Of a stretch of DNA of 28,562 bases, positions 11,455 through 20,941 are shown one piece after another. The notes beneath the pieces were generated by a model. The model was not told the DNA's origin. It was given only the letters and a program-made list of their open reading frames with translations, and made no database searches. The translations under genes were made by a program, and so were the position numbers. Position 1 is the stretch's first letter; every line of letters begins with the position of its first letter. The DNA is from Priapulus caudatus (Eukaryota; Priapulida; Priapulimorpha; Priapulimorphida; Priapulidae), in the NCBI RefSeq assembly GCF_000485595.1, contig NW_014577404.1:161958-190519 (forward strand). Direction: 5' to 3'.

Positions 11455-11940
11455 ACTTACTACTACTAGAGCCAATCAGGGTCTCCATATGTCCCCCAGG
11501 GTACTGGCCGGAAACGTACCCTGGGTAGCGGTCCGTGTATAACGCATAACGTACCCCGGTCACTATGATATGGTAGGGTTAGGATTAGGGTTAGGGTTAG
11601 GATCAGGTCCTTATGGGTCGGGTTAGGGTTAGGGAGTATGCGTAGGCGAGTCCTAGACTCGGTAGTGGAGTAGGCTATGCGTAGCGGTCCGTAGGTACCT
11701 ACTACTAGAGCTCATAGGGTCTATGTCCGCCCAGTAGCTACCGGAACGTAACCCTGGAGTACAGTCGCGGTATACCCAGAACGTACCCTGGTCCTATTTG
11801 ATATATGTTAGGGTTAGGATTAGGGTTAGGGTTTATGGTAGGTTTAGGGTTTAGGTTCGGGTTAGGTTAGGGAGTTAATGATGGGCCCCCCCCGTATAAG
11901 GCGAGTCCCTGAAGACTCGTTAGTTGAGTAGGCTAGGAGG
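11455..11940. repeat. Tandem repeat of about 239 bp with interstitial TTAGGG blocks
   Basis: Two diverged units start with TACTACTAGAG at 11461 and 11700. Each carries the same order of parts: a GTACCC/GGAACGTACCC-type segment, then an interrupted TTAGGG array (about 11575-11634 and 11806-11876), then a GAGTCCTAGACTCG-like hairpin and GTAGGCTA. TTAGGG is the ancestral animal telomere repeat. The units differ mostly by indels. A related GTACC-rich segment continues to about 12050. Confidence 0.85.
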
Positions 11941-12109
11941 CTCTGGCATATAATATAGTTACCAGGGTACGTTCCGGTATAAGTCCGGACCGTAACCCCA
12001 GGCCCAGGGTATCGTTCCGGCAGTACCCGCGCGGGGAGCATAGTACCCTACCTCAGCACCTAAGCGTTATGGTTGGCTCACTAGTGGACAAATAATCTAA
12101 GAATACATA

Positions 12110-12795
12110 CCTACATATTACTATGGCCGCATATATATTCGATTCAATGGAAGCGAGGAATAATATGCCGCATATAAATTCGAATATATGCCCGCATATT
12201 ATATCAGAGGCCTAATCAACATCAAAGGAATTATGTCCATCATATAAATAACTTCCGTCGCCGACCGTTTTTTGACCACTTCCGTCCAAAATCAAAGGAT
12301 TAATGTCTCGCCGCATAAATAACTTCCGTCCATTTTGAACCTGGTCTAGACGGCATGTCTGTGTTCGCTTGATACAAATGTAATGAGCATGTATGCTTAG
12401 CGCTTGCAATTATGCTATGGCCTGCGCGACCGCTAGACTGGTTCGCGCCGAACGTGTGCGTACGCGGGGAGACGTGTACATTGTGTAGGCAAGGGTGAGG
12501 CGGATCACGCAGTCGCAATACTATTATCAATTGTAAAAACGGGGACGGAAGTGTAAAACGGGGACGGAAGTGTAAATACAGGGAGCGGATATTTATTATC
12601 GTGGACATAATTCCATTTGATTTTGGGACGGAAGTGGTCAAAACGGGGACGAACGTTATTTATTGGTGACATAATTCCTTTGATTTGAATGGCTCCCGAT
12701 TATTGCGGGGCATATAATGCAGGCTATTCGATAGTCTAGCGGGCATATATTCTCGCTCCCATTGGTTCGAGATATATATGCGGGCTATAATATGT
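12110..12795. mobile_element. Foldback (long inverted repeat) element
   Basis: The left arm (about 12110-12335) matches the reverse complement of the right arm (about 12540-12795). Both arms carry CGCATATATATTCGA-like ends, CAAAGGAATTATGTCC, AATAACTTCCGTC and TTTTGACCACTTCCGTCC in the same order. Each arm also holds two or more copies of an inner subrepeat (GGGGACGGAAGTG). The loop of about 200 bp has no convincing gene. This is the structure of a foldback-type or palindromic MITE. No target duplication could be defined at the ends. Confidence 0.7.
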
Positions 12796-12831
12796 ATGTC
12801 ATGTATTCCTTGGATTTTTGTCACTGTGGCC

Positions 12832-12856
12832 NNNNNNNNNNNNNNNNNNNNNNNNN
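12832..12856. other. Assembly gap of exactly 25 N
   Basis: Twenty-five unspecified bases. The size looks like a placeholder, not a measured distance. Sequence to its right begins one arm of the large inverted repeat. Confidence 1.
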
Positions 12857-12939
12857 TGTTATATATATATATAATAGTGTATCCTCAACGGCCTCCACAC
12901 GTACAGACCCTACCACACGGCCACAGATCCCGACCTCTC

Positions 12940-13215
12940 TCCCCCGCCGCTCCGTGTGTGTGCTTCTTGTGTCGTGTGGTTGTGTGTGTGGTCGTGGCTG
13001 TGTGTGTGTGCTAATCGTGTGTGTGTGTGTGTGTGTGAAGGTGCGCGTCGTGCGTGCCGGCCGCACTGCCTCTGCGCGCACTTGGCCGTGCCGGTTCGTG
13101 TCGTGCCTCGCTTTGGGCGCGCGATGCTTCGCTGCGCGCATGTGCGTCGTGCCGTGCCGCATGGTGGCGTCGTGCGTCGGCGGCAGCTGCGCGGGTGTGC
13201 GGTGTAGCGTGTTGT
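12940..13215 (+). repeat. GT-rich low-complexity tract
   Basis: Imperfect GTGTGTG and GTGCGC runs just upstream of the degraded exon 3 copy. It is the counterpart, on the other strand, of the CA-rich tract at 20912-21085. Open frames through it are translations of simple sequence. Confidence 0.9.
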
Positions 13216-13311
13216 GTGTACGATATCTTACATGTCTATACATTCAAGATATATATATACCTAGAACATTATCGAAAGTTTCAACCATTATTGACACGTC
13301 TATTGATGTAG

Positions 13312-14119
13312 CTGGGTACTGGAAACTACACTAGTATTTTCCTGGATAATGGCGTTGGGCAAGGTGTCCATGTTTGACGCGAGCGCACGAAATGCTGACG
13401 CTACCGCTAAACCAAGGTTGCCGACTACGTCGCGCGGGCCCGTGTACCGCCACGTGAGCAACTACATACTTCCTCAACCGCCGTCGTACCGCAAGAGAGA
13501 GCATACGACCGCCAATCTGCATGAAATTTCGTATGGCCATCACTAGGCTCTCGGCTGACGACTCGCCGCTCGCCGGAGTAACATTCCCTAGTGCTACGCT
13601 GCCGCTAGCGCATTGCCCCCACGAAGCCTCTAATGAGGCGGCCTATGCATGATGAGCACATGCTTGCGACCGCTAAATCGCAACAGCATGTGCGTATCAC
13701 GCGCTCATGATGAGTATATATGGTTTATTCACGGCGTCCCCAATCATGCATCTGGCGTATGAGAAACTACGGCTTGTTAGAGGGAAGAACACTGAAGCGC
13801 GTGTATTGGCGCTTTCCGCCTGCATCGAAGCCATATCCGCGTCTTCATGAAAGCTCAGATGAACCATTCCACTATTATAACATCAATCGCTGCGCTGGAC
13901 CCAGAAAAAAGATTTTTGTACTAACTGATTTCTACGTTTACTTTATGTTAGACGCAGAGCCGAGAAGATGGGTTATAACTTTACAGACGCGCCTTACCAG
14001 AAACTGCGGCCGAGCTGCGAAGACATTAACAAAGCCAGGAACTTTATGGAGCAAGCGAGAGACGTTGAGGAAATCATGCGGAAGCGCGACCGTCATCAGT
14101 TGGCTGCGAAGCCCCATAA
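13312..14119 (+). pseudogene. Degraded copy of methyltransferase exon 3
   Basis: It aligns along its whole length with the intact exon 3 at 20075-20829 (opposite strand), from the acceptor GATGTAG and a damaged GGTACTGG (motif I) to a terminal CGAAGCCCCATAA. Landmarks shared with the intact copy include GTGTCCATGTTTGACGCGAGCG, CATGATGAGCACA and ATCATGCATCTGGCGTATG. Numerous one- and two-base indels shift the frame repeatedly, so no product is possible as written. The spread and type of changes could be pseudogene decay or uncorrected long-read errors, and the sequence alone does not decide. The open frames inside this stretch are fragments. Confidence 0.85.
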
Positions 14120-14454
14120 CCTCCCAGAATAATATTTATAGCCCCGATGTTTACACAGCCTTATTTCAGCGATAGTATGCAATCCGAATATGTGTTACAC
14201 TTACAAACAAATAAAACACACACACCATACCCGCACGCCCGCGGCGTCGTAGGACGCAGTAGCAATTTGGTTTATGCCAAAAACGGCAATGCCAGCTTAA
14301 GCCGTCCTTAACATATAAACACCAGATGTGGAATAATAATTAGACCCATTTTATTCACTCCTTAGCATAACACTATTACCATTTCTGTTATTTTACAATT
14401 CAAATACTAAAAAATATAGGAGATATAAAGTATCCGTATACTAGTTTACATATA
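14120..14454 (+). other. 3' linker of the methyltransferase unit
   Basis: Reverse-complement counterpart of about 19750-20074, joining exon 3 to block R. At about 14327-14387 it contains a noisy copy of the palindrome seen cleanly at 19829-19882. There is no coding signal. Confidence 0.75.
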
Positions 14455-14890
14455 TTATATATATAACTGAGCCTACTGTACGTAGTTCTACATTCAGTTT
14501 TTGTGTTGAAAGCAAGATTGCATATACAGTGACACAACAGTGGACAGTTATAAAGGAATAGTTTTGTGAATGTGTGTTCATATTATTTTCATTGTTACTG
14601 ACTCTGCCCACAGTGCTTGTGGTTTGTTCTCGATAGATTCTGTTCGCTGCGTCTGATAACGATCCTGCTATCCAGGTAACCAAAATCCTCTAGACGTTTC
14701 GCCGCTAGAGATGTAATTAGAAACAATACTGCACAGTGCTTTCATGAGCTTTTAGGGCGTTCGTGGAGCACTGTAGAGCAAAACCGCTCTACCTTGCCTA
14801 CAGAAATATGGCAATATTTCCTTGGAGCCACTGATACATGAGCCCTTGTGATTCAATATTATACCTTCTGTAGTATAAGACACAACCATG
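14455..14890 (-). repeat. Block R, copy 2
   Basis: Inverted relative to copies at 9322-9735 and 19400-19745. It shares the CTAGACGTTT, TTCATGAGCTTTTAGG and CACAACAGTGGA words, with scattered extra bases relative to copy 1. It is spacer DNA between methyltransferase units. Confidence 0.9.
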
Positions 14891-15963
14891 GTGAGGACAG
14901 TGGCAGACATTGTAAATTTGTGCCTTATTTTTGCTACGCAAAATTATGACGTTTTGTAATACCATGTCCTTTATAATGTGGTACTCGTTAAAATAAAGCA
15001 CACTAAGTATAAACTTTTCGGGTCTTGCCTTTTAATGTCGTCGTTCCGCTAACACGCTATTTTTGTGCACTCCGCAGTTTCGTTTCTAAGTAAGTAAGTT
15101 TTACACATTTCCCTCCCTGGCTGAACAGTCTTTCTAAAGATATATGCATTGTGCGCATGTTTGTGTAAACGCTGCACATACTGTCGCGTGTGCATGTGTG
15201 CAGGCGGTCTTTAGGGAGTACGCACTTCGCCTTGGCTAACACTACATCACAAAGGACGCGAGTTTTCTCTTAGGCACTCTTTTCTCCTCCGACCCCTCCA
15301 TGATTCGCCACGGTTATAGTAGTGTATTTAAGCTGAACATTCACCGTAGGTGTAGTCCACACGTGATGAACGATACGAGACGCCAATATCGAACGACACG
15401 ACACTTCCACCAGCTTATTTTACCTGGACTCCACCGCCACTGATTTTGTTGGCCTGACTCTCAATCCTGGGATAACTAGAGAACGATCCACAGACGGTTA
15501 CCATACCGGGGTTCTCAGTACACGATCTCTCTTCCCGTTAACACTTACTACCTTCCTGCTGATCTCTTTCCCTACTCGTTGGCAAATCTCATTTCTCATA
15601 CTCGGTGATTGCTCTCACAGAATCTTCATTTGACTTGTGTTTTCCTATCAAATCACTTATATCTAGGCCGACAGTTGCAAGCTTATGTCCGCACTAATGA
15701 CATCTGAAGTCACCCCCGCCTCCCCCCGGCATGATGGGTGAATTCTGCGTTATTGAGTAAATTTACAGTTTTATTCTGCCACCGCGAGTAAATAGCCGCA
15801 GCGCCATACTGAGCCCACAGAGGTGGCCAATTAAGAAGCGACATACCAAGTGGTTATTCAGGCGTCATATATAATATATATATATATACTGTTATACTGA
15901 TATATAATATATATATATATACTGTTATACTGATATATAATATGGCTGTAATATATATCACGT
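14891..15963 (+). other. 5' flank of methyltransferase copy A
   Basis: About 960 bp with homologues in reverse at 18300-19330 and 22690-23608, present once before each exon 1 copy. This is where the promoter should be. No coding frame is shared by the three copies. The segment ends in AT-rich DNA (about 15867-15955) that contains a direct duplication around ATACTGTTATACTGATATAT. Confidence 0.65.
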
Positions 15964-16143
15964 ATGAGAAAAACGCAGATACACCGGAGGGGTTCGGTTT
16001 TGTACGCCTTGCCCTTAGATATACGTATTACAGGAAGTGTAGTGATAGAATTTGACTTCGCCAGCATCAGCAGTTCGATAATGAGCCTGCAATTGAACAA
16101 GACGTACCGGAATAGCTTTTCAGATACCTATGATGAATTTAAG
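15964..16143 (+). pseudogene. Methyltransferase exon 1, copy A (frame-shifted)
   Basis: It begins CACGTATGAGAAAAACGCAG and ends TATGATGAATTTAAG before the donor GTATGA, matching exon 1 of copy B (17936-18108). Relative to copy B it has several indels. The 61-codon open frame starting at 15964 is therefore in the exon frame only in parts: its end, DTYDEFKV, corresponds to KYYDEFR of copy B. The exon 2 and 3 that should follow on this strand are absent, because homology breaks near 16590. Confidence 0.75.
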
Positions 16144-16590
16144 GTATGAACGTCTAAATATATAAATGTGGGCAATAAGTATATACTATATATATATATA
16201 TATATATACCAGATTATATATATATATACTACACACCGTCGTTCGGCATAACGCCTTCTTTGCCCCGGGTCCCTTGCAAAAAAGCAATTGCATCAACAAG
16301 AGCCACTAACATAAAATACGTAATAATTTTATACGTAATTCAGCGAGGGAATGGAAACAAATAAATTTTTTATTTATTTGTAAACTCATGACAGCCATTT
16401 TTATTTCGCTAATTTTGTCTATTCAATTTTCATTCATCGTTAACAGATAATCACTTTAAGCCCCCAACGAAAGGAAAATCCCGAACTTTCAGAAAAAGAA
16501 CAACAGAAAAATGCGTCCTCAATTTCGAAACATAACATTATGTATAAAAGCCCACAGTTTTTCCAACCATTTGGAAATGTTGTATTTTAA
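16144..16590 (+). other. Partial intron 1 of methyltransferase copy A
   Basis: Reverse-complement match to about 17440-17930. It starts with the donor and AT microsatellites (about 16178-16227) and then GGCATAACGCCTTCT. Homology fades after CCAACCATTTGGAAATGTTG (16563-16582). Confidence 0.75.
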
Positions 16591-16596
16591 ATAATA

Positions 16597-16761
16597 ATGA
16601 GCATACGAATGTTGCCCCACCGGTCGAACATACTGGAAATGGAGGAAGCAGACACAGTTAAAACCGAGCCCGCCGCCCCGCAGCCGAAAAAGTATTTATG
16701 GAGAGCCAAAACCGCGACTTATTACCGCACATATATATATATATATACACGATGTTAAATA
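16597..16761 (+). other. Short unexplained open frame at the inversion junction
   Basis: From ATG at 16597 the frame reads about 44 ordinary residues and then runs into an AT microsatellite (YIYIYI), stopping at 16759-16761. The ordinary part includes ILEMEEADTVKTEPAAPQPKK and ends KYLWRAKTATYYR. The stretch 16590-16728 is GC-richer than its surroundings and has no counterpart in the other copies of the unit. It could be an exon fragment of another gene or a chance frame. No function is assigned. Confidence 0.3.
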
Positions 16762-17476
16762 GCATGTAATCTATATTTAGTACGAGCAAGTGTATTGTAC
16801 CATTTATATTACTTTCTATTGCATAGTCTTGCTTACCAATGTCGGCTATATGAACGTCTTTTAATGGTTTTCCCAGTCGCCATAACGCTCTCAATTCGGT
16901 TTCTGCCCCTATTGGCTGTCTGAAAATGATATACATGTACATATGGAGGCCAAATTATAAAAAAAGCTATCACATAAGTTTAATCCCCGTGCACTTGTAA
17001 ACTTTCGTACGTGTTCCTTTGTTAAGAGGGTCCGGTGGCACGCTCTTCCAGAAAATGCATAGTAATTTTTGTGCAAATAAAATAATGAAAAGTTGTCGCA
17101 AGTTTTGACGCGGGATAAATCACGTGCGATTTTGTGTGCGTGATTTTCACTTCAGCATATATTTCACTTGTTTTTTCACCAGACAACCCGCAAATGTACA
17201 ACTCAGTCTTATAAGACTGTAGACAATTGCACAATGGTTTCATGCAAAGTTACCTAACAATATTAACGATCTACCTGTTCACGGGAACTAAAAATATTGG
17301 GTCAGCAGACCGGCTATATCGCGTTTTCTGGAAGTATACTTGCGCCCCCGCCATGGTAGTGGGGGGCTGAGCATACCCCATTCCCAGTTCACTACAACCA
17401 CCAAATGCTAGAGCTCACGGATTATTGTAATAACAACATTTCCCAATGGTTGGAAACTGCTGCAAATTTCTCACAT

Positions 17477-17549
17477 AAATGTTATTTTCGACAATTGAGC
17501 TAAATGTTATTTTCGACAATTGAGCTAAATGTTATTTTCGACAATTGAG
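17477..17549. repeat. Three 25-bp tandem repeats in intron 1, copy B
   Basis: AAATGTTATTTTCGACAATT begins units at 477, 502 and 527 past 17000, with exact 25-bp spacing. Copy C has only about two degenerate units near 21895-21950. Confidence 0.95.
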
Positions 17550-17858
17550 CACGCCATTTTTGAAATAAAAAAAACCTATTCACTTTTTTGAAAGGATACG
17601 TAAGAGCCAATTTTCCTTTCATTTCGCGAGTAAAGTGATAATAATATTATATAAATTACAACGAGTGAATGAAAACCAATTGATATTGAACAAAATTACG
17701 ATAAAAAATTGCTTTATGAGTAAATACAAATAAATACAAATTTAATTGTTTTCATTCCCTCCTGAAATTACGTATATAAATTTACGGTATTTTATGGTAG
17801 GTATATTATTACGAATACAATTGTTTTTGACAACAGAAGGCGTTATGCCGAATACCGT

Positions 17859-17862
<4 letters not shown>

Positions 17863-17907
<45 letters not shown>
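17863..17907. repeat. (TA)n microsatellite
   Basis: About 22 uninterrupted TA units, just downstream of exon 1 of copy B. It is translated as YIYIYI in several spurious frames. Confidence 0.98.
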
Positions 17908-17915
<8 letters not shown>

Positions 17916-18079
17916 TGTTATATATAGCTTCATACCTAAATTCATCATAGTACTTAGAAACTTTCGCGTAGTCTTCAATTGCACTCAATATCGACTCTTG
18001 TCGCTCGTGCGAAGTCAATTCTGCTACACTCACTTCTCTGTAATGGGATGATGATCTAAGCAGGCGTACAAAACGACAT

Positions 18080-18240
18080 CCCCTCCGGGTATCCTCGTTT
18101 TTCATCATACGTGAACTATAATATACAGACATTATTAATATATATATATATCATGATATATATTATATATATATATGAATATGGTCTGTATATATAGTCA
18201 CGTATGAGAAAAAACGCAGATACACGGATAGGGTGTTCTG
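18080..18240. repeat. Local inverted duplication of the exon 1 start
   Basis: The beginning of exon 1 on the minus strand (about 18080-18116) reappears on the plus strand at about 18194-18240 (AGTCACGTATGAGAAAAAAC, then GCAGATACACGGATAGGG), around an AT-rich loop. Copy C lacks the second arm. Confidence 0.75.
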
Positions 18241-18251
18241 GTATATTATAT

Positions 18252-18301
18252 ATATTATCAGAGTAGATAATAGGAGTCCTATTATCTACTCCTGAGTATA
18301 T
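18252..18301. mobile_element. Palindromic element P3
   Basis: The core 18259-18294 reads CAGAGTAGATAATAGGA, one spacer G, then the complement ending TCTACTCCTG. Adding one G to the left end makes the arms a perfect match and gives the family end CAGGAGT. Flanks are ATATTAT and AGTATAT, not an exact repeat, in AT microsatellite DNA. The corresponding place in copy C (about 22651-22675) lacks it. Confidence 0.55.
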
Positions 18302-19330
18302 ATATATGAGCCTGAATAAACACTTGGTTATGCGCCTTCTTATTTGGCCCAACCTCTGTGAGCATCAGTCATGCGCTGCCCCGCTATTACTCGCTTGGCA
18401 GTTAATAAAACTGTAGTTTACAAAATAGACGCAAATTCATCATTGATGCTGGCTCCCGCCGGGGCGCGAGCGCGGTGACTGTTCAGATGTCACTAGTGGA
18501 GGACATAAGCTTCAACTGTCGCCGCTAGAATAATAAGTGATTTGGCTTAATGCGAAAACACAATGTCAATGAAATCCTGTGGCGGTATGAGAATCATGAG
18601 GTTGGCCAACTCGAGCCATTATACGACGAGGGGAATGAAATACAGCAGCCGCGGAAGGTAGTAGTGTTAACTGGGAGATGAGGATCGTAGTCACTGAACC
18701 AACACGCCCGCTATGGTAACTCTGTGGGTTCTTACTTATACTAGGCATGAGAGTCCACCAACAAATCCCATCGTGGTGGTGGCGTCCGTAAAATAACGCT
18801 GGCTGCGAGTGTCGTGCTCGTGCGCGATTATTGCGTCTCGTATCGCTTCATCACCGTGCTGACCTACACCACGGTGACACTGTTCACTTAAATATCCACG
18901 TAGCTATACCTGTGGCGAATCATGAGGGGTCGGGAGAAAAGAGGTGCAAGAGAGAATCGTTTGTGATGTAGTGTGTAGTCCCAGGGAAAGTGGGGCGTAC
19001 TCCCTAAAGCCACGGCCTTCACAATACACGTTATGCGCGCAAGTATGTGCACGTTTACACAAAACACTCGCGCACGCGATATCTTAGAAGAGAATCTGCT
19101 AATGCAGATGAGTAATGTTTTAAAACTACTCTCTAGAAAAGAAACTGCAAGGTGCACAAGAAAATCGGTGTAGCCCAACCATTATAAGCAAGACGCCAGA
19201 TAAAAGTTGTATAATTAGTAGCTTATTTACGAGTACGCTAATTTAAAACATGGCTTTACAAACGTCTATAATTTTGCGTACGACAAAATGACAGCACACA
19301 ATTTACAATGTCTCCACTTCATCCACATGG
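18302..19330 (-). other. 5' flank of methyltransferase copy B
   Basis: Homologous to 14891-15850 (inverted) and 22690-23608 (direct). It lies upstream of exon 1 of copy B on the minus strand and is the probable promoter region. Its open frames (for example 18566-18748 and 18888-19178) are not conserved in frame in the other copies. Confidence 0.65.
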
Positions 19331-19399
19331 CTTTGTTCTCAGTACTACAAGCAAGCTATTGAATATGATAACAAGCTCATGTTATGCATGGCTTCAAGC

Positions 19400-19745
19400 G
19401 ACAATATCTGCCCAATATTTCTGTAGCAAGTAGAGTCCGGTTGTCCTCCTAACAGTCTACACGAACGCCTAAAAGTCATGAAAGCACTGTGCAGTTTGAT
19501 CTCTATCTACATCTCTACGCGAAAACGTCTAGAGGATTTTGTTACCGATAGCAGATCGTTATCACGCAGCGAACAGAATCTATCGAGACACCACAGACTT
19601 GGGCCAGAGTCAGTAAAAACTGAAAATAATATGAACACACATTCACAAAAACTATCCCTTTATTACACTTCCACTGTTGTGTCACTGTATATCAACTTGC
19701 TTTCACACAAAAACTGATGTAGAACTACGTACAGTACTAGTTATA
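19400..19745 (+). repeat. Block R, copy 3
   Basis: Nearly identical to copy 1 (9322-9735). Its differences are mainly small deletions (for example in the CACAGGCACTTGGG region). It separates the 3' end of methyltransferase copy C from the 5' flank of copy B. Confidence 0.9.
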
Positions 19746-19828
19746 TATATATAGTAAACTAGTATACCGGATACTTTATATCTCCTATATTTTTTAGTTT
19801 GAATGTAAAAATAACAAAAATGGTAATA

Positions 19829-19882
19829 GTGTTATCAGGAGTGAATAATAATGGATCTATTAATATTCACTCCTGGTGTTAT
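19829..19882. mobile_element. 40-bp palindrome with 7-bp flanking direct repeats (P2)
   Basis: The core 19836-19875 is two 20-base arms (CAGGAGTGAATAATAATGGA and the complement of CAGGAGTGAATATTAATAGA), 18 of 20 matching. GTGTTAT flanks both sides exactly (19829-19835 and 19876-19882). Its size and ends equal those of P1 at 8502-8555, but the inner bases and the flanking heptamer differ. A noisy copy of the whole locus lies at about 14327-14387 in the inverted arm. Confidence 0.7.
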
Positions 19883-20074
19883 ATGTAAAGGACGCTTAAC
19901 TGGCTATTGCCGTTTTTGCATAAACCAAACTTGCCACTGCCCTCCCTCACGCCGCGAGCGTGCTTGTATGTGTGTGTGTGTTTGTTTGTTTGTAAGTGTA
20001 CACATATTGCATTTGCATACTATCCTGAAATAAGCTGTGTAAACATCGGGGCTATAAATATTATTCTGGGAGGT

Positions 20075-20910
20075 TTATGGCTTCGCGGCAATGATGACGG
20101 TCGCGCTTCCGCATGATTTCCTCAACTCCTCTCGCTTCTCCATAAATTCCCTGGAATTGTTATGATCTTCCAGATCGCGCAGTTTCTGGTAAAGCGCGTC
20201 TGTAAAGTTAGAACCCATCTTCTCGCTTCTGCGTCTACATAAAGTAAACGTAGAATCAGTTAGTAAAAAATCTGGGTCACGCAGCGAATCGATGTTATAA
20301 TAGTGGGATGGCTTCATCTGAGTTTCATGAAGAGGAACTATGGCTTCGATGCAGGCGAACCCAACACCCTTCAGTGTCTTCTCTAACAAGCCGTAGTTTC
20401 CATACGCCAGATGCATGATTGGGACCGAGAATAAACCATATATATCATCAATGAGCGCGTGATACCACACGCTGTTTGCGATTTGCGGTCGCAAGCGTGT
20501 GCTCATCATGAATAGGCCGCCCTCAATTAGAGCTTCGTGGGCATTGCGTAGCGCCAGCGTAGCGTTAGGGAATGTTTCCGCGACGGCGTCGTCAGCGGAA
20601 GAGCCTAGGTGATGCATCACGAAATTCATGCAGATGGCGTCGTACTGCTCTCCTTGCGGTAGAGGGTTGGGAAGCTGTAGTTGCTCACAGTGCGGCACGC
20701 GCCCAGCCGCGACGTAGTCGGCAACCTTGGTTCTAGCGTAGCTCAGCATTTCCTCGCTCGCGTCAAACATGGACACCTTGCCAACGCCATTATCCAGGAA
20801 ATACTTAGTGTAGAGTCCAGTACCACAGCCTACATCAAAGACGTGCATAATGGTTACAACTTTGATATGTTTAGGTATATATATACTTGATGTATACATG
20901 TAACATATCG

Positions 20911-20941
<31 letters not shown>

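Larger units (their letters stand above)
16837..18108 (-). pseudogene. Methyltransferase copy B: exons 1 and 2, truncated
   Basis: Exon 1 is 18108-17936, starting at ATG with MMKNEDTRRG and ending KVSKYYDEFR at the donor GTATGA. Exon 2 is 16919-16837, with acceptor TTTTCAG; it reads QPIGAETELRALW and ends KDVHIADIG at the donor GTAAGC. Both are intact in frame (phase 2 then phase 1). They are the N-terminal part of a class I SAM methyltransferase, the last residues being the first half of SAM-binding motif I. Exon 3, which should lie below about 16.7 kb, is missing because the sequence inverts at an AT microsatellite. Copy B is thus a gene cut off at the centre of the inverted repeat. The exons complement exon 3 of copy C exactly in phase. 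Confidence 0.8.

Noticed and set aside
12762-13334. 190-codon frame spanning the gap and GT-rich tract
   Set aside because: It passes through N bases and simple repeat, and the composition (Cys, Val, Arg runs) is that of translated GT repeats.
17746-18132. Long frames through the (TA)n tract on both strands
   Set aside because: The YIYIYI part is microsatellite. Only the 18108-17936 portion on the minus strand is a real exon.
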